Below, in pieces: positions 8,790 to 17,482 of a stretch of DNA of 64,000 nt (its first letter is position 1; every line of letters begins with the position of its first letter). The stretch spans positions 1-64,000 of the forward strand of contig DASREL010000159.1 in NCBI GenBank assembly GCA_035652075.1. Reading direction: 5' to 3'. The notes under the pieces are model-generated. The model was not told where the DNA came from. It did no database searches and saw only the letters and a list, made by a program, of their open reading frames with translations. Both the position numbers and the translations under genes were made by a program. Origin of the DNA: Gp6-AA45 sp035652075. GTDB lineage: Bacteria > Acidobacteriota > Vicinamibacteria > Vicinamibacterales > CAVVIG01.

Positions 8790-9039
8790 CTCGCACGTCC
8801 GCGGCCATCAAGTCGTCGCTGCGTTCGCGAAGCAACTGTTCGTACATCTCGAGGGTGAGCGCGACGTCTTCCGGCGGGATGCGCCGGATGGCGAACCCGA
8901 CGTGGTTCAACACGTAGTCGCCCACCGCCACCGGCTCGTCGACGAGATCGAGCCGCACGCGCCGTTTGACGCCCCAGAAGTCGACCACGGCGCTCAGTTC
9001 ATCCAACTCCACGACTTGTCCCGGCACGCCTAAGCACAT
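8770..9039 (-). CDS. hypC: Hydrogenase assembly chaperone HypC
   Basis: This is an 89-residue protein beginning MCLGVPGQ, the conserved HypC start whose Cys2 binds the iron ligand complex with HypD and the large-subunit precursor. The beta-barrel core VDFWGVKRRVRLDLVDEPVAVGDYVLNHVGFAI is typical. The ATG lies within the last codons of hypF (ten-base overlap) and the stop lies within the start of hypD. Only one HypC/HybG-type chaperone is present in the window, so it probably serves the single hydrogenase found downstream. Confidence 0.96.
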   Translation of the reverse strand: MCLGVPGQVVELDELSAVVDFWGVKRRVRLDLVDEPVAVGDYVLNHVGFAIRRIPPEDVALTLEMYEQLLRERSDDLMAADVRGEIDAS

Positions 9040-11306
9040 AAGGCACTCGCAATCACGGCTTGACCCAATGAAATACCGCCGTCGCCGGGCGGCACCTGCC
9101 TCTGCAGCCACACGCGGTGCTCCGGCGCGAGCGCCGCGCACAGGCTTTCCGCGAGCCGCGCATTTTGAAAGCAGCCGCCGGACGCCACGATGGGCAGCGC
9201 GCCGACCGACGGGACAATGCGCCGCACGGCGGCGGCCGTCGCCTCGGTCAGCGTGTTGTGAAATGCGGCGGCGATGGAGGCGACCGGTTCGCCGCGCGCC
9301 AGATCGACCACGGCGTCCTGGAACGCGAGCCGCACATCGATCTCTGGACACGCCGTCGTCGTGTCGATCGTGAATCGGTAGCTGCGCGACACACGCGGAT
9401 CGGCGACCTGCGTCCATTCGAGCGCGATCTGCCCTTCGAAGGCCGACCGCGGACGCCGCAGGAACAGCGCGCCGAAGCCGTCGAAGTAGCGGCCCACACC
9501 GCGCGCGAGCGGTGCCGGAAACCGGCCGGCCAGCAGTTTGCCGACAAACGTCCGGTCGCGATCGTCGACGTCAAAGAGCGCAAGCACATCGCCCGGCACG
9601 TTGCCGTCGAACGCGTCGACGGCGAGCGCGAGCGCAATCCGCCACGGCTCGCGAATCGCGCGATCGCCGCCGACGAGCGCAATCGGCCGGAACGTCGCAA
9701 CGCGCCGGAAGCTTGCCGGGGTGGCGACCATGATCTCCCCTCCCCACAACGTCCCGTCGGTGCCGAAGCCGGTCCCGTCGTAGGCGATGCCGATGGCCGG
9801 CTCGTCGATCCCGTGCTCGGTCATCGCGGACACGACGTGCGCGTGATGATGCTGCACGGCGATCTTCGTCGACTGCGGCTGCCGCTTCGCGTAGCGAGAG
9901 GACAAATAGTCGGGGTGCATGTCGTACGCGATCACCTCTGGCTGCAGTGCGAGGAATCGCTGCATGCGCGCAATCGATTGGACGTACGAGTCGTACGTCT
10001 CGAGGTTTTCGAGATCGCCGATGTGCGGACCGACCCACGCGTCGTGGCCCTGCGCGAGGCAGAACGTGTTCTTCAACAAACCGCCGCAGGCCAGGACGGG
10101 ACGGGCGATCGGACGCGGCGTCCGGATTGCGCGCGGCACGTAGCCCCGCGAGCGCCGCAACACGGCGCCTTCACCACCGATGACGGTCACGACCGAATCG
10201 TCGCAGCGCGTCTCGATCCGCCGGTCGTGCATCAGAAAACAATCCGCGATCCGCACGAGCCGATGGATCGCTTCGTCGTCCATGAACGCGATCGGTTCGT
10301 CCGAGAGATTCGCCGACGTCATCACCAGCGGGCGTCCCGCGTCGGCCAGCAGCAGATGGTGCAGCGGCGAGTACGGCAGGAACAGACCGAGCATCCGGTT
10401 GTGAGGCGCCAGGCCAGATGGCAACGAGCACTCAGCAGACCTCTCCACCAGCACGATCGGCCGCTCGGCAGAGGTCAGGAGCGCGCGCTCAACGTCGCTC
10501 AGAACGGCCAGCGTTTCCGCTTCGGCGAGATCGCGAACCATGACCGCGAGCGGCTTCTCGTCGCGGTGCTTCCGCTCGCGCAGCCGCCGAACCGCAAACT
10601 CGGACGTCGCGTCGCACGCGAGATGAAATCCGCCGATCCCCTTGACGGCCACGATCAACCCATGGCTGATCGCGCGCGCCGCAGCCGCGATCGGATCGTC
10701 AGGCGTCAGACGGGTGCCGTCCGGCCCGTGGAACGCCAGTCGCGGGCCGCAGACGGGACACGCATTCGGCTGCGCGTGGAACCGCCGATCCGCGGCGTCC
10801 TCGTACTCACGCCGGCAGGCCGGACACATCTCGAACGGCGCCATCGTCGTTGCCGGCCGGTCGTACGGGATGTCGGTCGCGATTGTGAATCGCGGTCCGC
10901 AATTCGTGCAGTTGGTGAAGGGGTACCGGAACCGGCGGTTGGCCGGGTCGAAGATCTCCGCTGTGCACTCCGGACACGTCGCGAGGTCGGGCGGGATGGA
11001 GACGACATGGTCGCACGTGCGCTCGCTGGCGACGATCTCGAAGTCGGCTGCCGCTTCGGCGGCAATCGCGGACTGGTCGAACGCGAGAATTCGCGCAGCG
11101 GCCGGGGGATTTTTGAGCGCGTCGACGAAGCGTGCCAGCGCGTCTTGTTCGCCGAAGGCCTCAATCGTGACGCCGGCCGAATCGTTGCGCACACGGCCAG
11201 TCACGCCCGCGGAATGGGCCATTCGGTAGACCCACGGACGGAAGCCGACACCCTGCACGGTGCCCTGAATCCGAATGCGCCGTCCCTCCATCTGCGCAAC
11301 GCCCAT
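9030..11306 (-). CDS. hypF: Carbamoyltransferase HypF
   Basis: HypF converts carbamoyl phosphate to a carbamoyl adenylate and loads HypE. Domain order is normal: acylphosphatase (IQGTVQGVGFRPWVYR, residues 10-95), two zinc-finger units (CPEC...CTNC and CPAC...CPVC, about 110-190), a YrdC-like domain (GGFHLACDA, KHRDEKPLAVMV) and a Kae1-like domain with HHHAHVVSAM and DGTGFGTDGTLWGGE, ending with ASGGCFQN. Two starts are possible: the ATG at the annotated end, or one five codons further in (MEGRRIRI). The second leaves more room behind the -24/-12 promoter described upstream. It is the first gene of the maturation operon. Confidence 0.97.
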   Translation of the reverse strand: MGVAQMEGRRIRIQGTVQGVGFRPWVYRMAHSAGVTGRVRNDSAGVTIEAFGEQDALARFVDALKNPPAAARILAFDQSAIAAEAAADFEIVASERTCDHVVSIPPDLATCPECTAEIFDPANRRFRYPFTNCTNCGPRFTIATDIPYDRPATTMAPFEMCPACRREYEDAADRRFHAQPNACPVCGPRLAFHGPDGTRLTPDDPIAAAARAISHGLIVAVKGIGGFHLACDATSEFAVRRLRERKHRDEKPLAVMVRDLAEAETLAVLSDVERALLTSAERPIVLVERSAECSLPSGLAPHNRMLGLFLPYSPLHHLLLADAGRPLVMTSANLSDEPIAFMDDEAIHRLVRIADCFLMHDRRIETRCDDSVVTVIGGEGAVLRRSRGYVPRAIRTPRPIARPVLACGGLLKNTFCLAQGHDAWVGPHIGDLENLETYDSYVQSIARMQRFLALQPEVIAYDMHPDYLSSRYAKRQPQSTKIAVQHHHAHVVSAMTEHGIDEPAIGIAYDGTGFGTDGTLWGGEIMVATPASFRRVATFRPIALVGGDRAIREPWRIALALAVDAFDGNVPGDVLALFDVDDRDRTFVGKLLAGRFPAPLARGVGRYFDGFGALFLRRPRSAFEGQIALEWTQVADPRVSRSYRFTIDTTTACPEIDVRLAFQDAVVDLARGEPVASIAAAFHNTLTEATAAAVRRIVPSVGALPIVASGGCFQNARLAESLCAALAPEHRVWLQRQVPPGDGGISLGQAVIASALCA

Positions 11307-11326
11307 TGATGTGTGCCGACCTCAGA

Positions 11327-11342
11327 GGCAAGACGACTGCCA
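11327..11342 (-). promoter_or_regulatory. -24/-12 (sigma-54) promoter candidate for the hyp operon
   Basis: On the minus strand the sequence reads TGGCAGTCGTCTTGCC, with TGGCA and TTGC separated by six bases, so the invariant GG and GC are exactly 12 bases apart. This matches the sigma-54 consensus. A transcript would begin near 11316, just ahead of hypF. The same type of element precedes the hydrogenase structural operon. Confidence 0.65.
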
Positions 11343-11452
11343 CCCTGCGTGACGGATTTCCGGCAGCCGTTTCGGCGATTCGCGATCACACGCCTGTTTC
11401 CGGACGGCACGGATCTGGATAGGAGGATCCGCATCTCGCAAAAGGAGTGTGT

Positions 11453-11875
11453 ATGAGCGGAAGACGTCTTTTACCCTGGGCGGTGTGTGGTGGAATGGCG
11501 CTCGCGATGGCGTCAGCAACAGTGAGTGCGCAGAAGATCGAACGCAAACCGGCGCAACCGATCGCCTCGGTGCAGGGCGTCGACACGTTCAACGCGTACT
11601 GCGCGGTCTGTCACGGCAAGGACGCGAAGGGCAACGGTCCTGCGGCAAAGGCGCTCGCGAAAGTGCCGGCGGACCTGACGACGATCGCGAAACGCCACGG
11701 CTCGTTCTCGCAGAACGATGTGGAGACGCAGATCCTCGGGCAGTTGGTCTCACACGGCACGCGCGAGATGCCGATCTGGGGCCCGGTGTTCAGCGCTCTG
11801 AACGGCGCGGATCAATCGGTCGCGAAATTGCGGCTCGCGAACCTTGTCGGCTACCTGAAATCGATTCAGCAGTAA
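11453..11875 (+). CDS. Secreted monohaem cytochrome c
   Basis: This is a 140-residue class I cytochrome. A signal peptide of about 25 residues (MSGRRLLPWAVC... ending SAQ) precedes a single CAVCH haem site near residue 51; the MPIWG segment near residue 106 supplies the axial methionine. The ATG used here has AGGAG seven bases upstream; an in-frame ATG two codons earlier is less well placed. It is followed nine bases later by a multicopper oxidase, so it probably acts as that enzyme's electron donor or acceptor in the periplasm. The pair is transcribed divergently from hypF. Confidence 0.9.
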   Translation: MSGRRLLPWAVCGGMALAMASATVSAQKIERKPAQPIASVQGVDTFNAYCAVCHGKDAKGNGPAAKALAKVPADLTTIAKRHGSFSQNDVETQILGQLVSHGTREMPIWGPVFSALNGADQSVAKLRLANLVGYLKSIQQ

Positions 11876-11884
11876 GCTCGCTTC

Positions 11885-13183
11885 GTGAACAGGCGAGAGT
11901 TCCTCGCAGTTGCAGCGGCGGTCATGGGGCGGCCCTTTGAGGGCCGCCCTGCCGACATCACCCTTCGCATAGCCGAAACGACGATCGATCTCAGTGCGAC
12001 GCGATCCGTGCGCACACGCGCGTACAACGGACAGGTTCCAGGACCGTTGCTGCGCGCGCGCAGCGGCCAACGGCTCGCCGTCGATGTGTTCAACGACACG
12101 AACGCGCGCGATCTGGTCCACTGGCACGGTTTTCACATTCCGCCGGAGGTCGACGGCGCGTACGACGAAGGCACGCCGGCGGTGCCTCCCCACGGGCATC
12201 AGCGTTACGAGTTCGTCGCCAATCCTGGCGGCACGCGGTGGTACCACAGCCACGACATGCCGATGCGGGATCTGAAGAAGGGCACCTACTCCGGTCAGTT
12301 CGGAATGTTCATCGTCGATGCCGACGACGATCCAGGGGCGTACGACGTCGAAGTCCCGATTCTGCTGCACGAATGGGACCCGCACTTCACCTCGAACGGA
12401 CCGATGGACGTCGTGTTCAAGACGTACTCGATCAATGGCAAGATGCTCGGGTACGGCGACCCGATCCGCGTCCGATCGGGACAGCGCGCGCTGTTCCGCA
12501 TCGTCAACGCGAGCGCGACGCTTACCCACCGCCTCGCGCTGCCCGGACATGTGTTCCGCGTCATCGCGCTCGACGGCAACCGCGTGCCGACACCATCAGC
12601 GGTCCGCGCGATCGACATCGCGCCGGGCGAACGTGTCGACGGCCTCGTCGAGATGAACAACCCCGGTGTCTGGATCCTCGGTGGAACAGACACCGAACAA
12701 CGCACGAACGGTCTCGGCATCGTCGTCGAGTACGCGAACCAGTCTGGACCGGCGCGCTGGTCTCCGCCTGGACCGTTCCCGTGGGACTACACGGTGTTCG
12801 GAAATTCAACGCCGGCGGCAGCGCCCGACGAGCGCCTTACGCTCGTGTTCAAGGCCAAGAACGATGGGCATCATTGGATGATCAACGGCAAGTCGTATCC
12901 GGATGCCGATCCGATCCTGGTCAGCGAGGGCAAACGCTACCGGTGGACGCTGGACAATCAGAGCGCCAACGATCACCCGGTCCACTTGCACCGGCACACG
13001 TTCGAACTCGTCAGCGTCGCCGGCAAACGGACGTCAGGCGTGATGAAAGATGTCGTCATCGTGCCGGCGTGGCGGCAAGTGGAAATGGATGTCGTGGCCG
13101 ATCAGCCGGGCGTGTCCCTGTTTCACTGCCACCAGCAGTTCCACATGGACATGGGGTTCATGACGTTGATGAAATATGCCTAG
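11885..13183 (+). CDS. Tat-exported multicopper oxidase
   Basis: This 432-residue protein starts at GTG and has a twin-arginine signal (NRREFLAVAAAV). All copper sites are present: HWHG near residue 80, HSHD near 122, HPVHLH near 364 and HCHQQFHMDMG near 413, giving the type 1 site and the trinuclear cluster with an axial Met. Such enzymes oxidise metals, phenols or a cytochrome and reduce O2 to water. The preceding cytochrome suggests electron exchange in the periplasm. An odd feature is a perfect 10-base inverted repeat placed in the signal peptide coding region. It might be an oxygen-consuming protective enzyme between two oxygen-sensitive hydrogenase operons, but that is inference. Confidence 0.92.
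   Translation: MNRREFLAVAAAVMGRPFEGRPADITLRIAETTIDLSATRSVRTRAYNGQVPGPLLRARSGQRLAVDVFNDTNARDLVHWHGFHIPPEVDGAYDEGTPAVPPHGHQRYEFVANPGGTRWYHSHDMPMRDLKKGTYSGQFGMFIVDADDDPGAYDVEVPILLHEWDPHFTSNGPMDVVFKTYSINGKMLGYGDPIRVRSGQRALFRIVNASATLTHRLALPGHVFRVIALDGNRVPTPSAVRAIDIAPGERVDGLVEMNNPGVWILGGTDTEQRTNGLGIVVEYANQSGPARWSPPGPFPWDYTVFGNSTPAAAPDERLTLVFKAKNDGHHWMINGKSYPDADPILVSEGKRYRWTLDNQSANDHPVHLHRHTFELVSVAGKRTSGVMKDVVIVPAWRQVEMDVVADQPGVSLFHCHQQFHMDMGFMTLMKYA
11927..11949. repeat. Perfect palindrome inside the oxidase signal-peptide region
   Basis: Arms GGGCGGCCCT and AGGGCCGCCC flank the loop TTG. The palindrome encodes GRPFEGRP, which interrupts what should be the end of the hydrophobic part of the Tat signal. 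It resembles the other short GC-rich palindromes between genes in this window. Confidence 0.8.
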
Positions 13184-13217
13184 GGTGCTTGGCGTGCCTG
13201 GGGTGCCTAGGGTGCTT
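13177..13217. repeat. Direct repeat at the end of the multicopper oxidase gene
   Basis: TGCCTAGGGTGCTT occurs twice, 27 bases apart, with a related TGCCTGGGGTGCC between. The first copy contains the stop codon of the oxidase gene, so the last codon or two may derive from the repeat. Confidence 0.75.
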
Positions 13218-13231
13218 CGAGCAGTTGTAGC

Positions 13232-13249
13232 GCAGGCCTTTAGGCCTGC
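13232..13249. terminator. Hairpin between converging oxidase and hydrogenase protease genes
   Basis: Arms GCAGGCCT and AGGCCTGC with a TT loop form a tight hairpin that contains the stop codon of the hybD-like gene. No run of T follows, so it may be a weak bidirectional terminator or a member of a dispersed palindromic repeat family. Confidence 0.5.
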
Positions 13250-13695
13250 CCGAGGGCTCTGGCGATCGCTTCCATCGCGACAGGAATTTTCTCGCGGACC
13301 GTGTCGGAGAGGTCGGTCGTGAGCTCGACGCTCTCGGGGACGACGCCGATGAGCGTGACTTCTTTCGGTCCGCGGCCGGCGAGTTCCAACGTCCACAGCG
13401 CTTCTTTGACGCCCGGATCATGCGGGCTCGTGCGGACCGACGGCGCGTGGCGCAGCAGATCACGTTTGTCGTACAGCCGCATCGTCCCCGGCGCGGCGTC
13501 GGCCTTCACGGTATCTACGATGATCAACCGCTCGGCGTCGTAGAACCACGGCATCAGATCGAGTCCAGGCGTGCCGACGTCGACGACTTCGACGTTCTCC
13601 GGCACATCGTAGGTTTTTTCGAATTGCCGGACGACGGCGGGACCGAAGCCGTCGTCGCCCATCAACACGTTGCCGAGCCCAAGCACGTAGATCAT
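13240..13695 (-). CDS. hybD: Hydrogenase maturation endopeptidase (HybD-like)
   Basis: This protease removes the C-terminal tail of the large subunit after nickel is inserted. It begins MIYVLGLGNVLMGDDGFG, the family signature, with Asp in the place of Glu16 of E. coli HybD, which is common in the family. The other nickel ligands correspond to Asp in LIIVDTV and His in TSPHDPG. At 151 residues it has the usual length. I chose the ATG at MIYVLG because the longer frame has no family match. It is the last gene of the hydrogenase operon, separated from the large-subunit gene by a short gap that holds a hairpin. Confidence 0.95.
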   Translation of the reverse strand: MIYVLGLGNVLMGDDGFGPAVVRQFEKTYDVPENVEVVDVGTPGLDLMPWFYDAERLIIVDTVKADAAPGTMRLYDKRDLLRHAPSVRTSPHDPGVKEALWTLELAGRGPKEVTLIGVVPESVELTTDLSDTVREKIPVAMEAIARALGQA

Positions 13696-13717
13696 CGCGG
13701 TCCCCAGACAGCTTTGC

Positions 13718-13738
13718 GCCGGGTCCACAGGACCCGGC
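13718..13738. repeat. Intergenic hairpin between large subunit and protease genes
   Basis: GCCGGGTCC and GGACCCGGC form a perfect nine-base stem with a three-base loop. It lies in the 48-base gap of the operon. It could stabilise the upstream message or lower expression of the protease; it also looks like the other GC-rich palindromes in the window. Confidence 0.7.
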
Positions 13739-13743
13739 CAACA

Positions 13744-15444
13744 TCAGAGCGCGCGGACACGGGACAGCTCCTTGCCTTCGACGTCGAGCGTGTGAATTGC
13801 GCAGGCGATGCACGGATCGAACGAGTGGACGGTGCGCAGGACTTCGAGCGGCTTGTCCGTGTCCGCGATCGGGTTGCCGACGAGCGATGCTTCGTACGGG
13901 CCCGGTTGATCTTTCGCGTCGCGCGGACCCGCATTCCACGTCGACGGCACGACCGCCTGGTAGTTCTTGATCTTGCCGTTCTCGATGACGACCCAGTGCG
14001 ACAGCGTGCCGCGCGGCGCTTCGTGGAAGCCGAACCCCTGGATCTCGCCCTTCGGGAACACCGGCTGGTTGAAGATCCGCGTGTCGCCCTTGCCGATGTT
14101 CTCGGCGAGCAGGTTCCAGTGCTTGTCGGCGAGATCCGAGATGACGCCGCAGCGGATCATGCGTGCGGCGTGGCGGCCGAGCGTCCCATGGAGGATGGCC
14201 GGAGTCAACGTCGCGCCGGCGATCTTCCCCGCGGTCTCGAGGGTCTTCTTCGCCCACTTGACCGTCAGCTCGTGTCCGCCCGCGAAGCCGACGAGCACCT
14301 GCGCGAGCGGTCCGACCTGCATCGGATGACCGTCGAAGCGCGGCGACTTGATCCAGGAATAGTCCTTGTTCGGATCGTACGAGGTGTACTTCGGCACGGT
14401 GTCTTCTTCGTACGGATGCCGCTGCCAGTCGCCGTCGTACCACGAGTGCGCGATCGATTCGCTGACGTTCTTCTGGAAATACGGATCGCCGAACGACGTG
14501 ATCTTGGTCACCTTCGCCAGATCGCCGTTGAAGATCGTGCCGCCGGGCAGATCGAACTGGGTGCCTTTCGTATCCGTCGGCAGATCCGGCACGGCGAGGT
14601 AATTCGTCACGCCGGCGCCGTACTTCAGCCAATCAGCGTAGAGCGCGCCGACGGCGCAGAGATCAACGAAGTACACCTGCTCGATGAACTGCTTCGCGGA
14701 GTCGAGCAGTTCCTTGACCTCGTACAACTTCGCCATGTTCAGCGTCGCGTCGTTGTCGAGGTTGATCGCATTCGCGACGCCGCCGACGGCGAGGTTCTGG
14801 ATGTTCGGCGTCTTGCCGCCGAGGATCGAGACGACCTTGTTGACGCGGCGCTGATAGTCGAGCGCCTGCAGATAGTGCGTCACCGCGAGCAGGTTCACCT
14901 CGGGCGGCAGTTTCATCGCCGGGTGACCCCAATAGCCGTTCGTGAAGATTCCCAGCTGCCCTTTCGCGACAAAGCCCGCCAGCCTGTCCTTCACTGCCTG
15001 GAACTCTTTGATGCTGTTGCCAGGCCAGTCCGACAGGCTGGTGGCCAACGCTGCCGTCTTGACGACATCGGCCTTCAGCGCAGACACGACGTCGACCCAG
15101 TCGAGCGCCGAGAGCTGGTAGAAGTGGACGATGTGATCGTGCATCGCGTGCGCGGCGACAATCAGGTTGCGGATGTATTGCGCGTTCGGCGGAATCTCGA
15201 GGTTGAGCGCGTTCTCGACCGCGCGCACCGACGTGATCGCGTGCACCGTCGTGCAGACGCCGCAGAAGCGCTGCGTGAAGAGCCACGCCTCGCGCGGATC
15301 GCGACCGATCAGAATGCGCTCGATGCCGCGGAACATCTGTCCCGACGACCACGCCTTCTTGACGACGCCGCCGTCGACTTCGACGTCGATGCGCAGGTGG
15401 CCTTCGATTCGGGTGATCGGATCAACCGTGATGTGGGTGCTCAT
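13744..15444 (-). CDS. hybC: [NiFe]-hydrogenase large subunit (HybC-like, group 1)
   Basis: This catalytic subunit oxidises H2. The nickel ligands lie in RFCGVCTTVH near residue 60 and in DPCIACAIH near residue 545. A 15-residue tail (TLDVEGKELSRVRAL) follows the final His and should be cut off by the HybD-like protease. Other group 1 markers are MDPITRIEGH-like DPITRIEGHLRI at the start and GIERILIGRDPREA. Length (566 residues) is normal for E. coli HybC-type enzymes. It overlaps the HybB-like gene by four bases. It has no signal peptide and should be carried out by the Tat signal of the small subunit. Confidence 0.97.
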   Translation of the reverse strand: MSTHITVDPITRIEGHLRIDVEVDGGVVKKAWSSGQMFRGIERILIGRDPREAWLFTQRFCGVCTTVHAITSVRAVENALNLEIPPNAQYIRNLIVAAHAMHDHIVHFYQLSALDWVDVVSALKADVVKTAALATSLSDWPGNSIKEFQAVKDRLAGFVAKGQLGIFTNGYWGHPAMKLPPEVNLLAVTHYLQALDYQRRVNKVVSILGGKTPNIQNLAVGGVANAINLDNDATLNMAKLYEVKELLDSAKQFIEQVYFVDLCAVGALYADWLKYGAGVTNYLAVPDLPTDTKGTQFDLPGGTIFNGDLAKVTKITSFGDPYFQKNVSESIAHSWYDGDWQRHPYEEDTVPKYTSYDPNKDYSWIKSPRFDGHPMQVGPLAQVLVGFAGGHELTVKWAKKTLETAGKIAGATLTPAILHGTLGRHAARMIRCGVISDLADKHWNLLAENIGKGDTRIFNQPVFPKGEIQGFGFHEAPRGTLSHWVVIENGKIKNYQAVVPSTWNAGPRDAKDQPGPYEASLVGNPIADTDKPLEVLRTVHSFDPCIACAIHTLDVEGKELSRVRAL

Positions 15445-16610
15445 CGCTGTCGCGCTCCAGAGAGAATCGGAAACATTTTGACGATCGCCACGTAGGCAAA
15501 GATCTCGAACGCGACGAGCCCGATGGTGATGGCCATCTCGGACACGCTGGGGAAATACGACCAGTTGGCGCCGGGTGTGAACGCGACCAGATAGGTATCG
15601 AACCGGTAGACCGCGCCCGCAAACATCAGGACGAGCGCCGCGCGGAACAACTGACCGAGATCGCGACGGCTCGCGCGGGACGCCAGCATCGCGGCGGGCG
15701 CCAGCGCCAGCGCGAACTCGACGAGGACCATGAACGATCGCGTGTCGGCCTGCACCAGCAGCCCGAGGCGGCCGCGCACCGCCAGGTCACCGAGCCGCAC
15801 CGCAACGTAGACCACTTGCAGCGGCACCATGACTCCCGCGAGCGTCGCCAGCATCGCCGTTTCCGGCTCGCGCCTGAACACGGATGCCGACAGCGCGCTC
15901 TCGAAGACGACGACGGCGAAGCCCATCGAGACGCACGAGATGAGGAACAGCAGCGGCAACAGCGGCGTATTCCACAGCGGGTGCAGCCGCACGCCGGCGA
16001 GCAGCATCAGCGTCCCGAGCGACGACTGGTGCATCGTCGGCAGCAACACACCGAGCGCGATGACGGGCACCGACAGCTTTTCAACGATGGGGAGCGCGGT
16101 TCGCGAGAAGCCGCGGAGGAAGGACGGGCCGTCCTGCTGCCACTTCTCGAAGAACGCCGGCGACAGTTCGATCCACAGGACGACGACGTAGGACATGATG
16201 CAGAGGGCGACTTCGAGCAGCGCGGAATTGAAATTCCAGCGCCAGAAGTACACCGGCACCTTCCAGATCGACCACCATCGGCCGATGTCGATGAAGACAC
16301 CGAAGCCGGCCAGCGAGTAGCCGAGCGCACTCGTCAACAGCGCGGGCCGCACCAGCGCGTGATAGCGCCCATTGTTGAAGATGTAGACGAGCAGCGCGAT
16401 CGAGTATCCGCCGCAGGCCAGCGCCGTCCCGGTGACGACATCGAACGCGATCCAGAGGCCGAGCGGATAGCCGTCGTTGAGCGCGGTCGCCGAGCCGAGG
16501 CCCGCCACGAGCCGCCACGCGATCAGCAGGGCGCCGAGTCCGAACACCCCGAGCAGCGCGCGGGTGCCTGGAGTGGAAATAGATCCGCCGACGGGTTCAG
16601 CGCGCAGCAT
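15441..16610 (-). CDS. hybB: NrfD/HybB-like integral membrane quinone subunit
   Basis: This is a 389-residue membrane protein with nine or ten hydrophobic segments and no haem motif. It is of the NrfD/PsrC family, which exchanges electrons and protons with quinone. Segments such as NDGYPLGLWIAFDVVTGTAL and GRWWSIWKVPVYFWRWNFNSALLEV are typical of HybB. It follows the HybA-like gene with a 14-base overlap and overlaps the large-subunit gene by four. It should link the periplasmic hydrogenase to the quinone pool. Confidence 0.95.
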   Translation of the reverse strand: MLRAEPVGGSISTPGTRALLGVFGLGALLIAWRLVAGLGSATALNDGYPLGLWIAFDVVTGTALACGGYSIALLVYIFNNGRYHALVRPALLTSALGYSLAGFGVFIDIGRWWSIWKVPVYFWRWNFNSALLEVALCIMSYVVVLWIELSPAFFEKWQQDGPSFLRGFSRTALPIVEKLSVPVIALGVLLPTMHQSSLGTLMLLAGVRLHPLWNTPLLPLLFLISCVSMGFAVVVFESALSASVFRREPETAMLATLAGVMVPLQVVYVAVRLGDLAVRGRLGLLVQADTRSFMVLVEFALALAPAAMLASRASRRDLGQLFRAALVLMFAGAVYRFDTYLVAFTPGANWSYFPSVSEMAITIGLVAFEIFAYVAIVKMFPILSGARQR

Positions 16611-17481
16611 CGTCGCTCTCCTGCTGCTGAGACTTGCGGTTGCGCCACATCACGACGCCGAGCACGCCGTAGAGCGCGACGGGCGCCGCGAAGTTCTTGT
16701 AGACCGTGTGTTGAATCGATCGCGCGAGTTGCGGAGCCGGCTCATCGCCGAGCGTCGGCAGTCCAAGCTTCTCGAACGGAATGTGCGACAGGTAGAGATT
16801 CTGCGTGCCACCGCCGTCGGTTTCACCGTAGACCTTCGGCACGTAGCGCTGGGGGCTCTCTGCAATCCGTCGCTTCGCTTCCTTCAACAGCTCGGAGCGC
16901 TTCCCGAAGATGACCGCTTTGCGCGGGCACACCGTAGTGCACGCCGGCTCCTTCCCGCTCGCCAGTCTTTCCTTGCACAGTTCGCACTTGACGATCTTCG
17001 GCTGCGCGCTCGACCACTCGAACTTCGGCACGCCGAACGGGCACGCCACCTCGCAGTAGCGGCAGCCGATGCAATAGTCGGCGTCGTAGCTGACGATGCC
17101 GAACTCGCGTTTCTTCAATGCACCGAGCATGCAGGCGTTCGTGCACGCCGGGTCGATGCAGTGCATGCACTGCGCCTTGAAGAACGACTGCTCGTTGCCA
17201 TCGCGATACAACTTGATGACGGTCTTCGCGTGCGCATTCAGATCCAGCGGCTTGTGATACAGCGCCGCCGGCGAGTACGACGTGTCCGCCGCGAGGCCGT
17301 TCGCGTCGTTGCACGCGACCATGCACGTCTTGCAGCCGATGCACATCGTGGCGTCGTAGAGGAGGCCGACGGCGTCGGGAGGCGCGACAGGCAGGACCGC
17401 GGCCTTCGCCGGCCGGGCGCCCGCGGCGACCGCGCCGCCGAGCGCGAGGCCTTTCAACGCTGCGCGTCGAGAGATGCCCAC
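16597..17481 (-). CDS. hybA: Tat-exported 4Fe-4S ferredoxin subunit (HybA-like)
   Basis: This 294-residue protein has a twin-arginine signal (SRRAALKGLALGG) and four cysteine groups that should bind four [4Fe-4S] clusters: CIGCKTCMVAC, CMHCIDPACTNAC, CIGCRYCEVACPFGVP and CELCKERL...CTTVCPRKAV. A C-terminal hydrophobic segment (about 258-276) anchors it in the membrane, as in E. coli HybA. It starts with GTG one base after the small-subunit stop. It passes electrons from the small subunit to the HybB-like membrane protein. Confidence 0.95.
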   Translation of the reverse strand: MGISRRAALKGLALGGAVAAGARPAKAAVLPVAPPDAVGLLYDATMCIGCKTCMVACNDANGLAADTSYSPAALYHKPLDLNAHAKTVIKLYRDGNEQSFFKAQCMHCIDPACTNACMLGALKKREFGIVSYDADYCIGCRYCEVACPFGVPKFEWSSAQPKIVKCELCKERLASGKEPACTTVCPRKAVIFGKRSELLKEAKRRIAESPQRYVPKVYGETDGGGTQNLYLSHIPFEKLGLPTLGDEPAPQLARSIQHTVYKNFAAPVALYGVLGVVMWRNRKSQQQESDDAAR

Positions 17482-17482
17482 G

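Noticed and set aside
9117..11309. A 730-residue open frame on the plus strand opposite hypF
   Set aside because: It is an antisense frame kept open by high GC codon use; it is rich in Arg, His and Asp and has no domain, whereas hypF has all family motifs.
13420..15495. A 691-residue plus-strand frame opposite the hydrogenase large subunit
   Set aside because: Antisense shadow with Arg/Asp-rich sequence; the minus strand encodes a complete HybC-like protein.
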